From positions 372,001-436,000 of the forward strand of contig JBFIKF010000002.1 of assembly GCA_041600415.1 (NCBI GenBank): 64,000 bases of DNA, in the 5' to 3' direction. This DNA comes from JBFJKD01 sp041600415 (GTDB lineage: Bacteria > Pseudomonadota > Gammaproteobacteria > Pseudomonadales > Porticoccaceae). Positions 1 to 9,452 of the stretch are shown here, piece by piece. The translations under genes and the position numbers were made by a program. Position 1 is the stretch's first letter; each line of letters begins with the position of its first letter. A model generated the notes under the pieces. The model was given only the letters and a program-made list of their open reading frames with translations, had not been told where the DNA came from and ran no database searches.

Positions 1-224
1 AATTGCTTGTCGACTATCCACAACATCCAGCGGTGCTGAACAATCTCGCCGAAGTACTGGCCCGCCGGGGCTGTTTGAGTAAGGCCGTTAACGCCGTGCG
101 ACAGGGATTATCCGCGCCCCATTTAACACCACCTGTGCGTAGCGTGCTGGAGGAAACTCAACGTGAAATCACACAGTTGCAAGCGTTGTGCGAGAGAGAG
201 AATAAATGCGAATGTAATCGATAA
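1..224 (+). CDS. C-terminal end of a TPR-repeat protein (partial)
   Basis: The reading frame enters from the left edge (first full codon at 3) and stops at 222-224, so only the last 73 or so residues are visible. They contain one tetratricopeptide-like helix pair: the segment NNLAEVLARRG has the small and aromatic spacing of TPR helix A, followed by the AV-x-A-V-x-QGL pattern of helix B. The tail is charged and rich in Q and E. TPR domains mediate protein-protein contact; no catalytic part lies inside the window. The gene is followed on the opposite strand by a TetR regulator, so the two are convergent. Function cannot be assigned. Confidence 0.6.
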   Translation, partial: LLVDYPQHPAVLNNLAEVLARRGCLSKAVNAVRQGLSAPHLTPPVRSVLEETQREITQLQALCERENKCECNR

Positions 225-265
225 ATTGGTGACGGGAAATCTTATCAAAGGCTCAGTCTGAGTAA

Positions 266-853
266 TCAGACGGGTTTCAAAACCAGAAGTCCGGTATCAA
301 TAATATCCTTTATCGTTTCTCTGCTGGCGCCCATTTTGGCCTGCAATCTCACCCCGGCAAGTAGTGCCATCAGGTAGTTTGCCAGCGCGCGCGCCGACTT
401 CTCATCGTCTACCAAACCAAGATTCTGTGCCTGTGCGACACGATGTTCAAAGGCGTCGATCAATGGCGCCACGCGCTGCAATGCCTCTTGCGCGAGATTC
501 GGCGATGTATGGGTTAATTCAGAAATCGTATTCAGCAGCAGACAGCCGTAGGACAGAGTTTCCTCGTCGGCCAGTAACAGCGCCCGATAGAAAAAACTTT
601 GAATCGCTTCCAGCGGATCTTCTATTGTCAGAAGGGCATCTTCTATTATCCCTCCCGCGATGGCCAAATAATGATCCATCACCTCGCGAAATAGTCCGGC
701 TTTGTCGCCAAAAGACCCATACAGGCTGCCACGATTCAGGTTCATTGCGTCGAGCAATTTCTGAATCGAGCTCGCTTCGTAGCCATCGGACCAGAAGACT
801 TTTAACGCAGCGTCAACGACTTCCGTGCGGTCGAACTCCGGCGTTCTAGACAT
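266..853 (-). CDS. TetR/AcrR-family transcriptional regulator
   Basis: 195 residues. The N-terminal 60 residues form a TetR-type helix-turn-helix: an AALKVFWSDGYEASSI helix, then LLDAMNLNRGSLYGSFGDK, the recognition helix and the conserved Y-x-x-F turn. The remainder is an all-helical ligand-binding and dimerisation domain with no recognised subfamily signature. The start is ATG at 853 with GAGGAC about 5 bases upstream. Such proteins repress adjacent or divergent genes until a small ligand binds. The adjacent genes (TPR protein, nfuA) are not typical targets and no clear palindromic operator is visible in 854-1034, so the regulon is unknown. Confidence 0.88.
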   Translation of the reverse strand: MSRTPEFDRTEVVDAALKVFWSDGYEASSIQKLLDAMNLNRGSLYGSFGDKAGLFREVMDHYLAIAGGIIEDALLTIEDPLEAIQSFFYRALLLADEETLSYGCLLLNTISELTHTSPNLAQEALQRVAPLIDAFEHRVAQAQNLGLVDDEKSARALANYLMALLAGVRLQAKMGASRETIKDIIDTGLLVLKPV

Positions 854-1034
854 AATGTCCTCGTTTACTGGTATTTATTTGTTGTTTTATAAATCATAAG
901 CGCGCCGGAGTATAGCCCAATCAGCCACAGAAAGTCACTGCATGGCAACCCGCGGACGGCGATTCTGTGATGGAGTTCCGCGATTAAATAAAGAACAGGA
1001 GAGCCCTATTATGGCTGGAATTTTACAGCTGAGT

Positions 1035-1619
1035 TTACTTATAGAAAGCCTGTGTCCTGTCACTGTGATCGGTAACGTCGCGCACGCCTTTCAGCTCGGG
1101 GATTTTTTCCATCAACGTTCGTTCAACGCCTTCCTTCAGCGTCACATCCACCATGCCGCAGCCCTGACAACCGCCGCCGAATTGTAGCACTGCCACACCT
1201 TCTTCCACATTTTCGAGACTGACCTGACCCCCATGTGCCGCCAGACCGGGATTGACTTCGTTGTGCAGCACATAATTAATTTTGTCTTCAACGGGACTGT
1301 CGTCGTTGATGCGCGGCAGGCGCGAGTTGGGGGCCCGAATACTGAGCTGACCACCGAGGCGATCTGGAGCATAGTCCACCTTGGCATCATCCAGAAACGG
1401 CAGGCTGCGTTTTTCGATATGGGCGTTAAAACCGTTGAGCGTCAGTACCACATCCCCTTCCTGCTCTTCCCCAGGACGACAATAAGCGATACAGGTTTCT
1501 GCTTTGGGTGTGCCCGGATCGGTGATAAAGAGGCGAATGCCAATGCCTTCACAGTCCTGTTTGGCTAACAGCTCCGCGAGATAAACCTGCGCGCTTTCGG
1601 TAATTTCCACCTGATTCAT
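1035..1619 (-). CDS. nfuA: Fe-S cluster carrier protein NfuA
   Basis: 194 residues, the usual NfuA length. Residues 1-100 are a degenerate HesB/IscA-like domain. Residues 110-190 are the NifU C-terminal domain with the cluster-binding CxxC as GGGCQGCG (Cys151 and Cys154). NfuA accepts a 4Fe-4S cluster and delivers it to client apoproteins in the cytosol, especially under oxidative stress or iron shortage. Here it is transcribed alone, divergently from metH. Aconitase B and the sulfite reductase encoded in this window are plausible Fe-S clients, which is inference. Confidence 0.95.
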   Translation of the reverse strand: MNQVEITESAQVYLAELLAKQDCEGIGIRLFITDPGTPKAETCIAYCRPGEEQEGDVVLTLNGFNAHIEKRSLPFLDDAKVDYAPDRLGGQLSIRAPNSRLPRINDDSPVEDKINYVLHNEVNPGLAAHGGQVSLENVEEGVAVLQFGGGCQGCGMVDVTLKEGVERTLMEKIPELKGVRDVTDHSDRTQAFYK

Positions 1620-1760
1620 ACCGCTTATACCCGAGTAAATTAGTCGTGTATTCTAACAGGGCAGACACCCGTCGACAACGCTTTTCAATACGTCCAGCAG
1701 CGCGGGGCATGCTTTGTTAAACTACGCGCCCTTTTACAGGCAATTGGATCACGGGTGAAC

Positions 1761-4700
1761 ATGTCTGCACAACGAATCAATGCGCTACATCGGGCCGCAA
1801 CGCAACGGATTCTGGTGCTCGACGGCGCAATGGGCACCATGATTCAGCGCCACCACCTGACCGAGGAAGATTTTCGCGGTGAGCGGTTTGCCGAGTGGCC
1901 ATCGGATGTGCGCGGCAATAACGATTTACTGACCCTCACCCAGCCACAGATTATTGCGGATATTCACCGCGCCTATCTGGATGCCGGGGCCGATATTCTC
2001 GAAACCAACACCTTCAACTCCACCACCATATCCCAGTCGGATTACGACATGCAGGATCTGGCGCCCGAGTTAAACAGGGCGGCCGCTGCGCTCGCCCGGC
2101 AGGTGGCGGATGAGGTGACCGCGCTAAACCCGGAGCGGCCCCGCTGGGTGGCAGGTGTGCTCGGTCCCACCAGTCGCACCGCGTCCATTTCTCCCGACGT
2201 TAATGATCCGGGGGCGCGCAACACAGATTTCGACCAGCTGGCTGGCGCCTACCGCGAAGCCACTCGGGCCCTGATAGAAGGTGGCGCAGACATTATTCTG
2301 ATCGAAACGGTGTTTGACACCCTCAACGCCAAAGCCGCCGTGTTCGCAGTGCAGGACGTGTTTGAAGAGCTGGACAGGGAATTGCCGGTTGTGATTTCGG
2401 GCACCATTACCGACGCCAGTGGCCGTACTCTGTCTGGGCAAACCACCGAGGCGTTCTGGAACAGTCTCGCTCACGCACAACCATTTGCCATTGGACTAAA
2501 TTGCGCCCTCGGGGCGACCCAATTGCGGCCCTATGTTGAAACATTGGCCCGCCACTGCGACACATTGGTAAGTGCGCACCCAAACGCCGGACTTCCGAAT
2601 GAATTTGGCGAATACGATGAAACCCCCGAGCAGACCGCCGCGATTATTGGCGAGTTCGCTAAAAGTGGTCTGGTCAATATTGTCGGTGGCTGCTGCGGCA
2701 CCACCCCGGAACATATTCGCGCCATTGCTGCAGCTGTGTCCGCACATCCACCTCGCGCGCTGCCAAAACTAGCCCCCGCCTGCCGGCTCGCCGGTCTGGA
2801 GCCCTTCGTTATCGATAACGACTCCCTGTTTGTCAATATTGGCGAGCGCTGCAATGTCACGGGGTCGGCACGCTTCAAACGCCTGGTACTGGACGGCGAC
2901 TTTAACGCCGCTCTGGATGTGGCGCGGCAACAGGTGGAGGACGGCGGCCAAATTATCGACATCAATATGGACGAGGGCATGCTCGACGCCGTGGTTGCGA
3001 TAACTACGTTTCTGAAACTGATTGCGTCAGAACCCGACATTAGTCGCGTGCCTATTATGGTGGACTCCTCCAAATGGCACGTTATCGAGGCCGGATTAAA
3101 ATGTATTCAGGGTAAGCCCATCGTCAATTCCATCAGCCTCAAGGAAGGCGAGGAAGCGTTTATGGCGCAAGCCAGACTCTGTCGCCGTTATGGTGCGGCG
3201 GTGGTCGTTATGGCGTTTGACCACTACGGCCAGGCCGATAATCTGCAGCGTCGTATTGAAATATGTCAGCGCAGTTACGACTTGCTGGTAAACGAGGTTG
3301 GTTTCAACCCCAACGATATTATTTTTGATCCCAACGTCTTCGCGGTCGCCACCGGCATTGAAGAACACAATAATTATGCCGTGGACTTTATTGCCGCGGC
3401 ACGCTGGATTCGCCAGCATCTGCCGGGCGCAAAAGTTTCCGGCGGCATCAGTAATGTCTCTTTTTCTTTTCGCGGTAACAACACTGTGCGTGAAGCCATT
3501 CACTCGGTGTTCCTGTACCACGCCATTAAGGCCGGGCTTAGCATGGGCATCGTCAACGCCGGGCAATTGGCGGTGTACGATGAATTACCGGTCGAATTGC
3601 GCGATGCCGTTGAGGATGTAATTCTCAACCGAACTACCGATGGCACGGAAAATTTGCTCGCCATCGCGGAAAAATACCGTAGCGACGGCGGCGCTGAAAA
3701 TCCCCGGGAGGAAATGGAATGGCGCTCCTGGCCGGTACATAAGCGCCTCGAACACGCCCTGATGAAAGGCATTAACAGCCATATTGAAGCCGATACGGAA
3801 GAGGCTCGACAGCAGGCAACGCGCCCCCTCGATGTCATCGAGGGGCCGTTAATGGATGGCATGAATGTCGTTGGCGATCTATTTGGTGCAGGTAAAATGT
3901 TCCTGCCTCAGGTAGTAAAGTCGGCACGGGTTATGAAGCAATCGGTCGCCTATTTGCAACCCTTTATTGAGGCCGAAAAAGACGGCAAGGCACAAAGTAA
4001 CGGCAAAATCCTGCTGGCGACAGTCAAGGGTGACGTCCACGATATCGGTAAAAATATTGTCGGCGTGGTACTGCAATGTAATAATTTTGAAGTGATCGAT
4101 CTGGGCGTAATGGTTGCCTGTGAAAAAATTCTCGACACCGCCGTGCGCGAGAACGTGGACATTATCGGCCTGTCTGGTTTGATTACCCCGTCACTGGACG
4201 AGATGGTTTATGTGGCCGGTGAGATGGAGCGGCGCGAGATCGATCTGCCCCTGATGATTGGGGGAGCGACCACCTCCAAAGCCCATACCGCAGTCAAGAT
4301 CGATCCCCGCTACCATCGCAACCAGGCGGTCTACGTACCCGATGCATCGCGCGCAGTGGGTGTGGCGAGCAAACTGGTCAGTCGCGAGCAGCGCGACAGT
4401 TTTGTCGCGGATATTCAGGTTGAATACAATAAAGTACGAACGCGCGTTGGCAATCGCAAACCCCGTGGAGAGATTTTGCCCTATACCGAAGCTGTCGCTG
4501 CGGGTTTTCAATGTGACTGGGCCAATTACTCGCCACCCAAACCGGGTTTTACCGGTGTTAAGGTGTTTGACAACTACCCCTTAAACGATCTGGTGGACAG
4601 CATCGACTGGACACCTTTTTTTATTACCTGGGATCTAGCGGGTAAGTACCCCAAGATTTTCGACGATCCCGTGGTGGGCACGGCTGCCCAGGATCTGTTT

Positions 4701-5462
4701 GCCGACGCCCAGGACATGCTGACGGACCTGATCCATAACCATCGCTTGCACGCCAACGCCGTGATCGGCCTGTGGCCAGCTAATCGAGTCAACGGCGACG
4801 ATATCGAAATTTACCAGGACGACACCCGTGGCGAAGTCATTGGGACGCTGCACCATCTGCGCCAGCAGACCCGTAAACCCGGCGCGACCAACACCATGTA
4901 TTCCCTGGCGGATTTTATCGCCCCCAAAGAATCGGGTGTAGCCGATTATATTGGCGCGTTTGCCGTCACCACTGGACTGGGCGCCGATGAGTTGGCCAAC
5001 GCCTATGCGGACAAAGGCGACGATTACAGCGCGATCATGGTCAAGGCTCTCGCGGACCGGCTGGCAGAGGCTCTGGCCGAGCACATGCACTGCCGTGTAC
5101 GCACCGAATTCTGGGGCTACGCCAGGGATGAAAATCTCGATAACGACGCATTGATTGCCGAAAAATACCAGGGAATACGCCCTGCTCCAGGCTATCAGGC
5201 CTGTCCGGACCACAGCGAGAAAGCAACCTTATTCGAACTCCTTGACGCACAAGCGAATGCCGCTATAAAACTTACGGAAAATTTTGCCATGTGGCCAGCA
5301 GCGTCGGTCAGCGGCTGGTATTTCAGTCACCCGGACGCTCGCTACTTCAGCGTTGGTAGCGTGGAGCGGGATCAGGTTGCCAGCCTTGCGGAGCGCAAAA
5401 GCATGTCAGTCGCCGAGTTGGAACGCATTCTGAGCCCCGTCCTTAACTACGCTACCGATTGA
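1761..5462 (+). CDS. metH: Cobalamin-dependent methionine synthase
   Basis: About 1233 residues, full length for MetH. It transfers a methyl group from methyltetrahydrofolate to homocysteine through enzyme-bound cobalamin. The homocysteine-binding domain carries the zinc cysteines (an NCALG motif near residue 247 and GGCCGTT near 310). The pterin-binding domain follows (residues about 355-615). The B12 domain has DVHDIGKN near 758, with the cobalt-ligating His, then GLSGL and GGATTS. The C-terminal reactivation domain includes RPAPGYQACPDH near 1140-1150. The frame also allows a GTG start at 1755; the ATG at 1761 is preferred, but no strong Shine-Dalgarno decides it. No SAM or cobalamin riboswitch is seen in the 140 bases upstream. 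A DUF2970 gene follows 12 bases downstream, as in Pseudomonas-type genomes. Confidence 0.97.
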   Translation: MSAQRINALHRAATQRILVLDGAMGTMIQRHHLTEEDFRGERFAEWPSDVRGNNDLLTLTQPQIIADIHRAYLDAGADILETNTFNSTTISQSDYDMQDLAPELNRAAAALARQVADEVTALNPERPRWVAGVLGPTSRTASISPDVNDPGARNTDFDQLAGAYREATRALIEGGADIILIETVFDTLNAKAAVFAVQDVFEELDRELPVVISGTITDASGRTLSGQTTEAFWNSLAHAQPFAIGLNCALGATQLRPYVETLARHCDTLVSAHPNAGLPNEFGEYDETPEQTAAIIGEFAKSGLVNIVGGCCGTTPEHIRAIAAAVSAHPPRALPKLAPACRLAGLEPFVIDNDSLFVNIGERCNVTGSARFKRLVLDGDFNAALDVARQQVEDGGQIIDINMDEGMLDAVVAITTFLKLIASEPDISRVPIMVDSSKWHVIEAGLKCIQGKPIVNSISLKEGEEAFMAQARLCRRYGAAVVVMAFDHYGQADNLQRRIEICQRSYDLLVNEVGFNPNDIIFDPNVFAVATGIEEHNNYAVDFIAAARWIRQHLPGAKVSGGISNVSFSFRGNNTVREAIHSVFLYHAIKAGLSMGIVNAGQLAVYDELPVELRDAVEDVILNRTTDGTENLLAIAEKYRSDGGAENPREEMEWRSWPVHKRLEHALMKGINSHIEADTEEARQQATRPLDVIEGPLMDGMNVVGDLFGAGKMFLPQVVKSARVMKQSVAYLQPFIEAEKDGKAQSNGKILLATVKGDVHDIGKNIVGVVLQCNNFEVIDLGVMVACEKILDTAVRENVDIIGLSGLITPSLDEMVYVAGEMERREIDLPLMIGGATTSKAHTAVKIDPRYHRNQAVYVPDASRAVGVASKLVSREQRDSFVADIQVEYNKVRTRVGNRKPRGEILPYTEAVAAGFQCDWANYSPPKPGFTGVKVFDNYPLNDLVDSIDWTPFFITWDLAGKYPKIFDDPVVGTAAQDLFADAQDMLTDLIHNHRLHANAVIGLWPANRVNGDDIEIYQDDTRGEVIGTLHHLRQQTRKPGATNTMYSLADFIAPKESGVADYIGAFAVTTGLGADELANAYADKGDDYSAIMVKALADRLAEALAEHMHCRVRTEFWGYARDENLDNDALIAEKYQGIRPAPGYQACPDHSEKATLFELLDAQANAAIKLTENFAMWPAASVSGWYFSHPDARYFSVGSVERDQVASLAERKSMSVAELERILSPVLNYATD

Positions 5463-5474
5463 CAGGGTATTTGA

Positions 5475-5699
5475 ATGAGCAAACCCGAGTCCGAAAATAC
5501 CCAAAAGCCGCGTTTCGTCGATATTGTCAAAAGCACGCTTGCAGCTGCCGTCGGGGTACAAAGCAATAAAAATCGCGAACGGGATTTTGCACAGGGCAAT
5601 ATCCTGGCTTACGTGGTATCGGGAATAATTTTTACTGTGCTGTTTATTAGCACTGTCATTATTGTGGTTAAAATGGTGATTCGCGGCGCAGTCCATTAA
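5475..5699 (+). CDS. DUF2970 small membrane protein
   Basis: 74 residues with the DUF2970 signature: a short amphipathic N-terminus, the conserved AAAVGVQSNKNRERDF segment (residues about 29-44), and a single C-terminal membrane helix (about residues 48-68). The function of the family is unknown. Its start lies 12 bases after the metH stop, with AGGG upstream of the ATG, so it is probably cotranscribed with metH. The metH-DUF2970 pairing is, from memory, common in gammaproteobacteria. Length and sequence are ordinary for the family. Confidence 0.85.
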   Translation: MSKPESENTQKPRFVDIVKSTLAAAVGVQSNKNRERDFAQGNILAYVVSGIIFTVLFISTVIIVVKMVIRGAVH

Positions 5700-5898
5700 C
5701 GTTACCCCACTAGACTATCCACCCATCCAATGTTTGGCCTAAAACAGTGCAAAACTGGGTACAAATGGTCGTTTTCATCGCACGAAATGCCGTGCAGCTC
5801 AACATATTTTTGGATATCCTGATCCACCACAAAAAAATAATTTACAGGCATGTTCAAATTAATCCATAAACCAAAAAAAACAACGCACTAAGGAGCGG

Positions 5899-6450
5899 AT
5901 GATGGACCATTCTACCGAGGGAGTTACGGTTTTTAGTGGGTATGTTACCGACCTGCTGGAACACTATCAGGACATCGCGACCACCACGGGAAAAGAACTA
6001 TTTGCTATGGCCAGCGGACTCGATCTTTCAAACCCCACCAACAAAGTACCTATGTCTGTATTCAACGCAATGTGCCAGTGGATAGTGGATAATCTGGGCC
6101 CCGCGAATATCCGCCAAACCGGTATGCTTATCGGCACTCGCCTTTACCAGCACATGTTAGAAAACAAAATTGTAAATACAGATAGCACTCCGCTCGATAT
6201 TCTTAAAGCATTCCAGAAAGCTTCTCTACAAACTGTACAGGACCCTCGTGGCCGCGGCTGGGCGATTATCGACCATGACGACAAATTCTGCTGTCTACGC
6301 AAAACACAGACTTATCACCCGATCCTGCAGGAAGGACTGATCAAATCATTGATTCAGCAGGTAAGCGGCATCGAAATTGTCAGGGTGCAGTATCTGAAGA
6401 GCATCGCTGCTGGCGATGAGTTCGACGAATATAAGGTTTCCTGGAGCTAA
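5899..6450 (+). CDS. Conserved hypothetical protein, possibly a V4R-like sensory domain
   Basis: 183 residues, soluble, no signal peptide or membrane helix. An AAGGAG Shine-Dalgarno lies 4-5 bases before tandem ATG codons at 5899 and 5902. The layout is an N-terminal helical part with P-M-S-V-F-N-A-M, a central region ending RGRGWAIIDHD, and a C-terminal strand-rich tail where a charged GDEFDEYKVSW end follows IVRVQYLKSIA. That ending resembles the terminal strands of 4-vinyl reductase (V4R)-like ligand domains, which often close with a G-D-x-C-x-Y/F motif. The cysteine expected there is absent, though a CC pair occurs near residue 131. This is a weak, shape-level resemblance. The gene has its own AT-rich upstream region and stands between metH-DUF2970 and an SDR gene. 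Confidence 0.5.
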   Translation: MMDHSTEGVTVFSGYVTDLLEHYQDIATTTGKELFAMASGLDLSNPTNKVPMSVFNAMCQWIVDNLGPANIRQTGMLIGTRLYQHMLENKIVNTDSTPLDILKAFQKASLQTVQDPRGRGWAIIDHDDKFCCLRKTQTYHPILQEGLIKSLIQQVSGIEIVRVQYLKSIAAGDEFDEYKVSWS

Positions 6451-6503
6451 AACCCGGACCATCACTTTGACGTTAATCCTGCGAACAGACAGCGGAACAC
6501 AAA

Positions 6504-7268
6504 ATGAAATTCGAAAACAAGGTAACGGTTATTACCGGCGGTGCCCGCGGTATCGGGTTGGCGGCGGGCAAATTATTCGCGCGGGAAGGTGCGCGGGTAT
6601 TACTGGTGGATTTGCAGGAAGATGCATTGCGCGAAGCTGTCGCCGGCATTGGCGATGAACGGGTCAGTTACCATGTCGCCGACGTGAGCCAGCCGCAACA
6701 AGTCCAGGCCTATGTCGCCACGGCACTGGAACGTTTCGGCCGCGTCGATTGCTTTTTAAACAACGCCGGGGTGGAAGGCATGGTCGCACCGATTACCGAC
6801 TGCCCGGTAGAGGTGTTTGATCAGGTTATGGCCGTTAATGTCAGGGGCGTATGGCTAGGTTTGAAATATGTGATTCCCGCGATGCTCACTGGCGGTGGTG
6901 GCAGTATTGTGATTACGTCCTCTCTCGCCGGGCTCAAGGGCACGCCCAACATGTCCCCTTACATCACCAGCAAACACGCGGTAGTCGGTATGATGCGCAG
7001 TGTTTCCCAGGAATATGCGACGCAGGGTATTCGCATCAACACGGTCAATCCCGCGCCCATTGAAACCCGCATGATGCGCGCCCTGGAAGAGGGCTTCGCC
7101 CCCGGGCAGGCTGCTGCCGCCAGACAGCAACTGAGTTTGATGATGCCCATGGGACGCTACGGCGAACCCGAAGAAGTCGCGAAGTTGACGGCATTTTTAT
7201 GCAGCGAGGAAGCCTCTTACTGCACCGGGGGCACCTATTCCGTCGATGGCGGTGCTTCGGCCCGGTAA
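6504..7268 (+). CDS. Short-chain dehydrogenase/reductase
   Basis: 254 residues, classical SDR length. The NAD(P)-binding motif TGGARGIG is at residues 11-18, VDLQ at the end of the second strand suggests NAD(H) preference, and NNAG lies near 89-92. The catalytic triad reads Ser in ITSSLAG and Tyr/Lys in YITSK. The C-terminal SYCTGG...VDGG motif is typical of the FabG-like/glucose dehydrogenase branch. The protein is cytosolic; the substrate cannot be read from sequence. It starts 53 bases after the previous gene on the same strand, so the two may be cotranscribed. A FabG-type acyl-carrier reductase role is less likely because no fatty acid synthesis genes are nearby. Confidence 0.9.
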   Translation: MKFENKVTVITGGARGIGLAAGKLFAREGARVLLVDLQEDALREAVAGIGDERVSYHVADVSQPQQVQAYVATALERFGRVDCFLNNAGVEGMVAPITDCPVEVFDQVMAVNVRGVWLGLKYVIPAMLTGGGGSIVITSSLAGLKGTPNMSPYITSKHAVVGMMRSVSQEYATQGIRINTVNPAPIETRMMRALEEGFAPGQAAAARQQLSLMMPMGRYGEPEEVAKLTAFLCSEEASYCTGGTYSVDGGASAR

Positions 7269-7395
7269 ATTTTGCGCCCCTTAATTTCTGGCATCACAAA
7301 CACAGCACACCGGACCGGTGCCTTGTTTACCCAGGAGATTTAGCTGTAGTCGGACGCGGCGACCCCGTTATCAACGGCGACACCCGCAATAGCAA

Positions 7396-7512
7396 TTACT
7401 GCTGACTAACCCAGTAAACAATACTACTGACGAAAATAGCGATAACTGCTACCGCCGCGATGGCATCCGCGAGCCCGTCGCCATTTTCAACTACTGGATT
7501 GTCTTCGTTCAT
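7396..7512 (-). CDS. 38-residue single-span membrane protein
   Basis: A short frame on the minus strand. It starts with ATG at 7512, preceded by GGAG with 8 bases of spacing, and ends with TAA at 7396. Residues 1-13 are acidic (MNEDNPVVENGDG). Residues 14-34 (from LADAIAAVAVIAIF onward) form one hydrophobic helix, and the tail is VYWVSQQ. It lies in the gap between the SDR gene and cysI and is divergent from cysI. Similar short proteins with a D-A-I-A-A-V-A-V-I-A core occur, from memory, in Pseudomonas-like genomes. No function is known. It may be a membrane micro-protein regulating or anchoring another complex, which is inference. Confidence 0.65.
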   Translation of the reverse strand: MNEDNPVVENGDGLADAIAAVAVIAIFVSSIVYWVSQQ

Positions 7513-7787
7513 TAGTTCAGCTCCACTGTGGTCAGGGGCGCGGGGTGCGCGTGCCTGGGCCGGTTAAAAGCCGGGCATTCTACCAACATTTGTTCACCCT
7601 GTATCGACCACTTATACCGATTTTTTAGCCAGTTATATAAAAATGGTTTTTCCGCTCGTTTAGGCATATCGGTATCATCCGCACATCTTTCTTTACTGCG
7701 CGTGCCGGCGGGATTTGTCTTCGCTGCACTCGTATGCACCGACATAGCCACCGGCGTTAGCGTCGCCACGGAGTTTGCAGCAGATTT

Positions 7788-9452
7788 ATGTACATCTATA
7801 ACCAGCAGGACAAAACCCTTGTCGCGGAGCGGGTGGCTCAGTTTCGCGAGCAAACCCGTCGATATCTGGCCGGGGAGCTGAGCGAAGAGGCGTTTCGTCC
7901 GCTGCGCCTGCAAAATGGACTCTATATTCAACGCCTGGCGCCGATGCTGCGCATTAGCGTGCCCTACGGCATGCTAGCGTCTCGACAATTGCGCAAACTG
8001 GCGCATATTACCCGTGTCTACGACAAGGGTTACGCCCATTTCACCACGCGCCAGAATATTCAGCTTAACTGGCCTCAGCTGGAACAGGTGCCGGATCTGC
8101 TGGCTGAACTGGCAGAAGTTGATATGCACTGTATTCAGACCAGTGGCAACTGTGTACGCAATATTACCTCGGATGAGTACGCTGGCATCAGCGCCGATGA
8201 ACTGGAAGACCCGCGACCCTGGTGCGAGATCATTCGGCAGTGGTCGACACTCCATCCAGAATTCGCCTTTTTGCCCCGTAAATTCAAAATTGCGGTCACC
8301 GGGTCTACCACCGATCGCGCTGCAACACAGGTGCACGATATTGGTCTGCAACTGGTAAAAAACAGCGCTGGCAACATTGGTTTTCAGGTGCTGGTGGGCG
8401 GCGGGCTGGGACGCACCCCCATGCTGGGCGTGGTGATTCGGGAGTTTCTGGAGCCGCAACATATACTGACTTACCTGCAGGCCATCCTGCGCATTTACAA
8501 CCGCTATGGCCGCCGCGACAACAAGTACAAAGCACGTATCAAGATTTTGGTCAAAGCCTGGTCACCGGAAGTTTTCGCGCAACGGGTCGAGGAAGAGTGG
8601 GCATTTGTCCGCGACGGACCGAACACCCTGACGCACGCCGACATTGAGCGCGTCAAACAAGCCTTTACGGTCCCCGTTTACGCCTCAAGCAACACTGATG
8701 CCGATATGGGGCTGCTGCACACAATTGCCGAGCAGCATCCCGCCTTCGCCCGCTGGCTGCAACGCAATGTGCGCGCTCACCAACAGCCTGGGTACCACAG
8801 CGTCACCCTGTCGCTGAAACCCACCGGTGTGCCGCCTGGAGATGCTACCGATGTCCAGTTGGAGGCGATTGCCGCGTTAGCTGACGATTATTCGTTCGGG
8901 GAAGTGCGTGTCACCCACCATCAAAACGTGGTGCTTGGAGACGTGCGCACATCGGACCTGTTTGCGCTCTGGCGTCGCGCCAAGGACCACGGCTTTGCTA
9001 CACCCAATATTGGCACGTTAACCGATATGATCTGCTGCCCCGGGGGTGATTTTTGTTCGTTAGCCAACGCCAAATCCATTCCCATCGCCGAGGCGTTACA
9101 GCGGCGCTTTGACGATCTTGACTACCTGTACGACCTGGGGGATTTATCCCTCAATATTTCTGGGTGCATGAACGCTTGCGGCCACCATCACGTGGGCAAT
9201 ATCGGCATTCTAGGTGTCGACAAAAAAGGCGCTGAATTCTATCAAATCCAGTTGGGTGGTAACGCCGGCAACGATGCGGCACTTGGTGCCGTGCTGGGCC
9301 CCTCCTTTAGCGCGGAGCTGGTGCCGGATATCGTGGCGCAAATACTCGAAATTTACGTGGCGCGGCGTCTGGAGGACGAGAATTTTATCGAAACGTTTCA
9401 ACGCATTGGTATGGCCCCCTTCAAGGAACTGATTTATGCCAAAGCTGCTTAG
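7788..9452 (+). CDS. cysI: Sulfite reductase hemoprotein (CysI-type)
   Basis: 554 residues with the duplicated nitrite/sulfite reductase ferredoxin-like and siroheme domains. The siroheme/4Fe-4S cysteines are visible: CCPGGDFC near 414-421 and GCMNACGHHH near 459-468. The enzyme reduces sulfite to sulfide for cysteine synthesis in the cytosol. The first residues (MYIYNQQDKTLV) look like a natural N-terminus, although the nearest GGAG lies about 14 bases upstream. The downstream DUF934 gene overlaps it by 17 bases. No CysJ flavoprotein gene is present here, so the electron donor is not evident; a ferredoxin- or DUF934-linked system, as in Pseudomonas, is likely. Confidence 0.93.
   Translation: MYIYNQQDKTLVAERVAQFREQTRRYLAGELSEEAFRPLRLQNGLYIQRLAPMLRISVPYGMLASRQLRKLAHITRVYDKGYAHFTTRQNIQLNWPQLEQVPDLLAELAEVDMHCIQTSGNCVRNITSDEYAGISADELEDPRPWCEIIRQWSTLHPEFAFLPRKFKIAVTGSTTDRAATQVHDIGLQLVKNSAGNIGFQVLVGGGLGRTPMLGVVIREFLEPQHILTYLQAILRIYNRYGRRDNKYKARIKILVKAWSPEVFAQRVEEEWAFVRDGPNTLTHADIERVKQAFTVPVYASSNTDADMGLLHTIAEQHPAFARWLQRNVRAHQQPGYHSVTLSLKPTGVPPGDATDVQLEAIAALADDYSFGEVRVTHHQNVVLGDVRTSDLFALWRRAKDHGFATPNIGTLTDMICCPGGDFCSLANAKSIPIAEALQRRFDDLDYLYDLGDLSLNISGCMNACGHHHVGNIGILGVDKKGAEFYQIQLGGNAGNDAALGAVLGPSFSAELVPDIVAQILEIYVARRLEDENFIETFQRIGMAPFKELIYAKAA

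Noticed and set aside
1011..1187. Plus-strand frame with AGGAG upstream opening MAGILQLSLL
   Set aside because: It runs antisense through the C-terminal half of nfuA and has no protein-like pattern after the first ten codons.
1620..1754. Possible cobalamin or SAM riboswitch before metH
   Set aside because: The 135-base gap has neither a B12-box nor SAM-riboswitch motifs and no clear hairpin-terminator pair.
5766..5870. 34-codon frame in the gap after the DUF2970 gene
   Set aside because: No ribosome site and no membrane or domain pattern.
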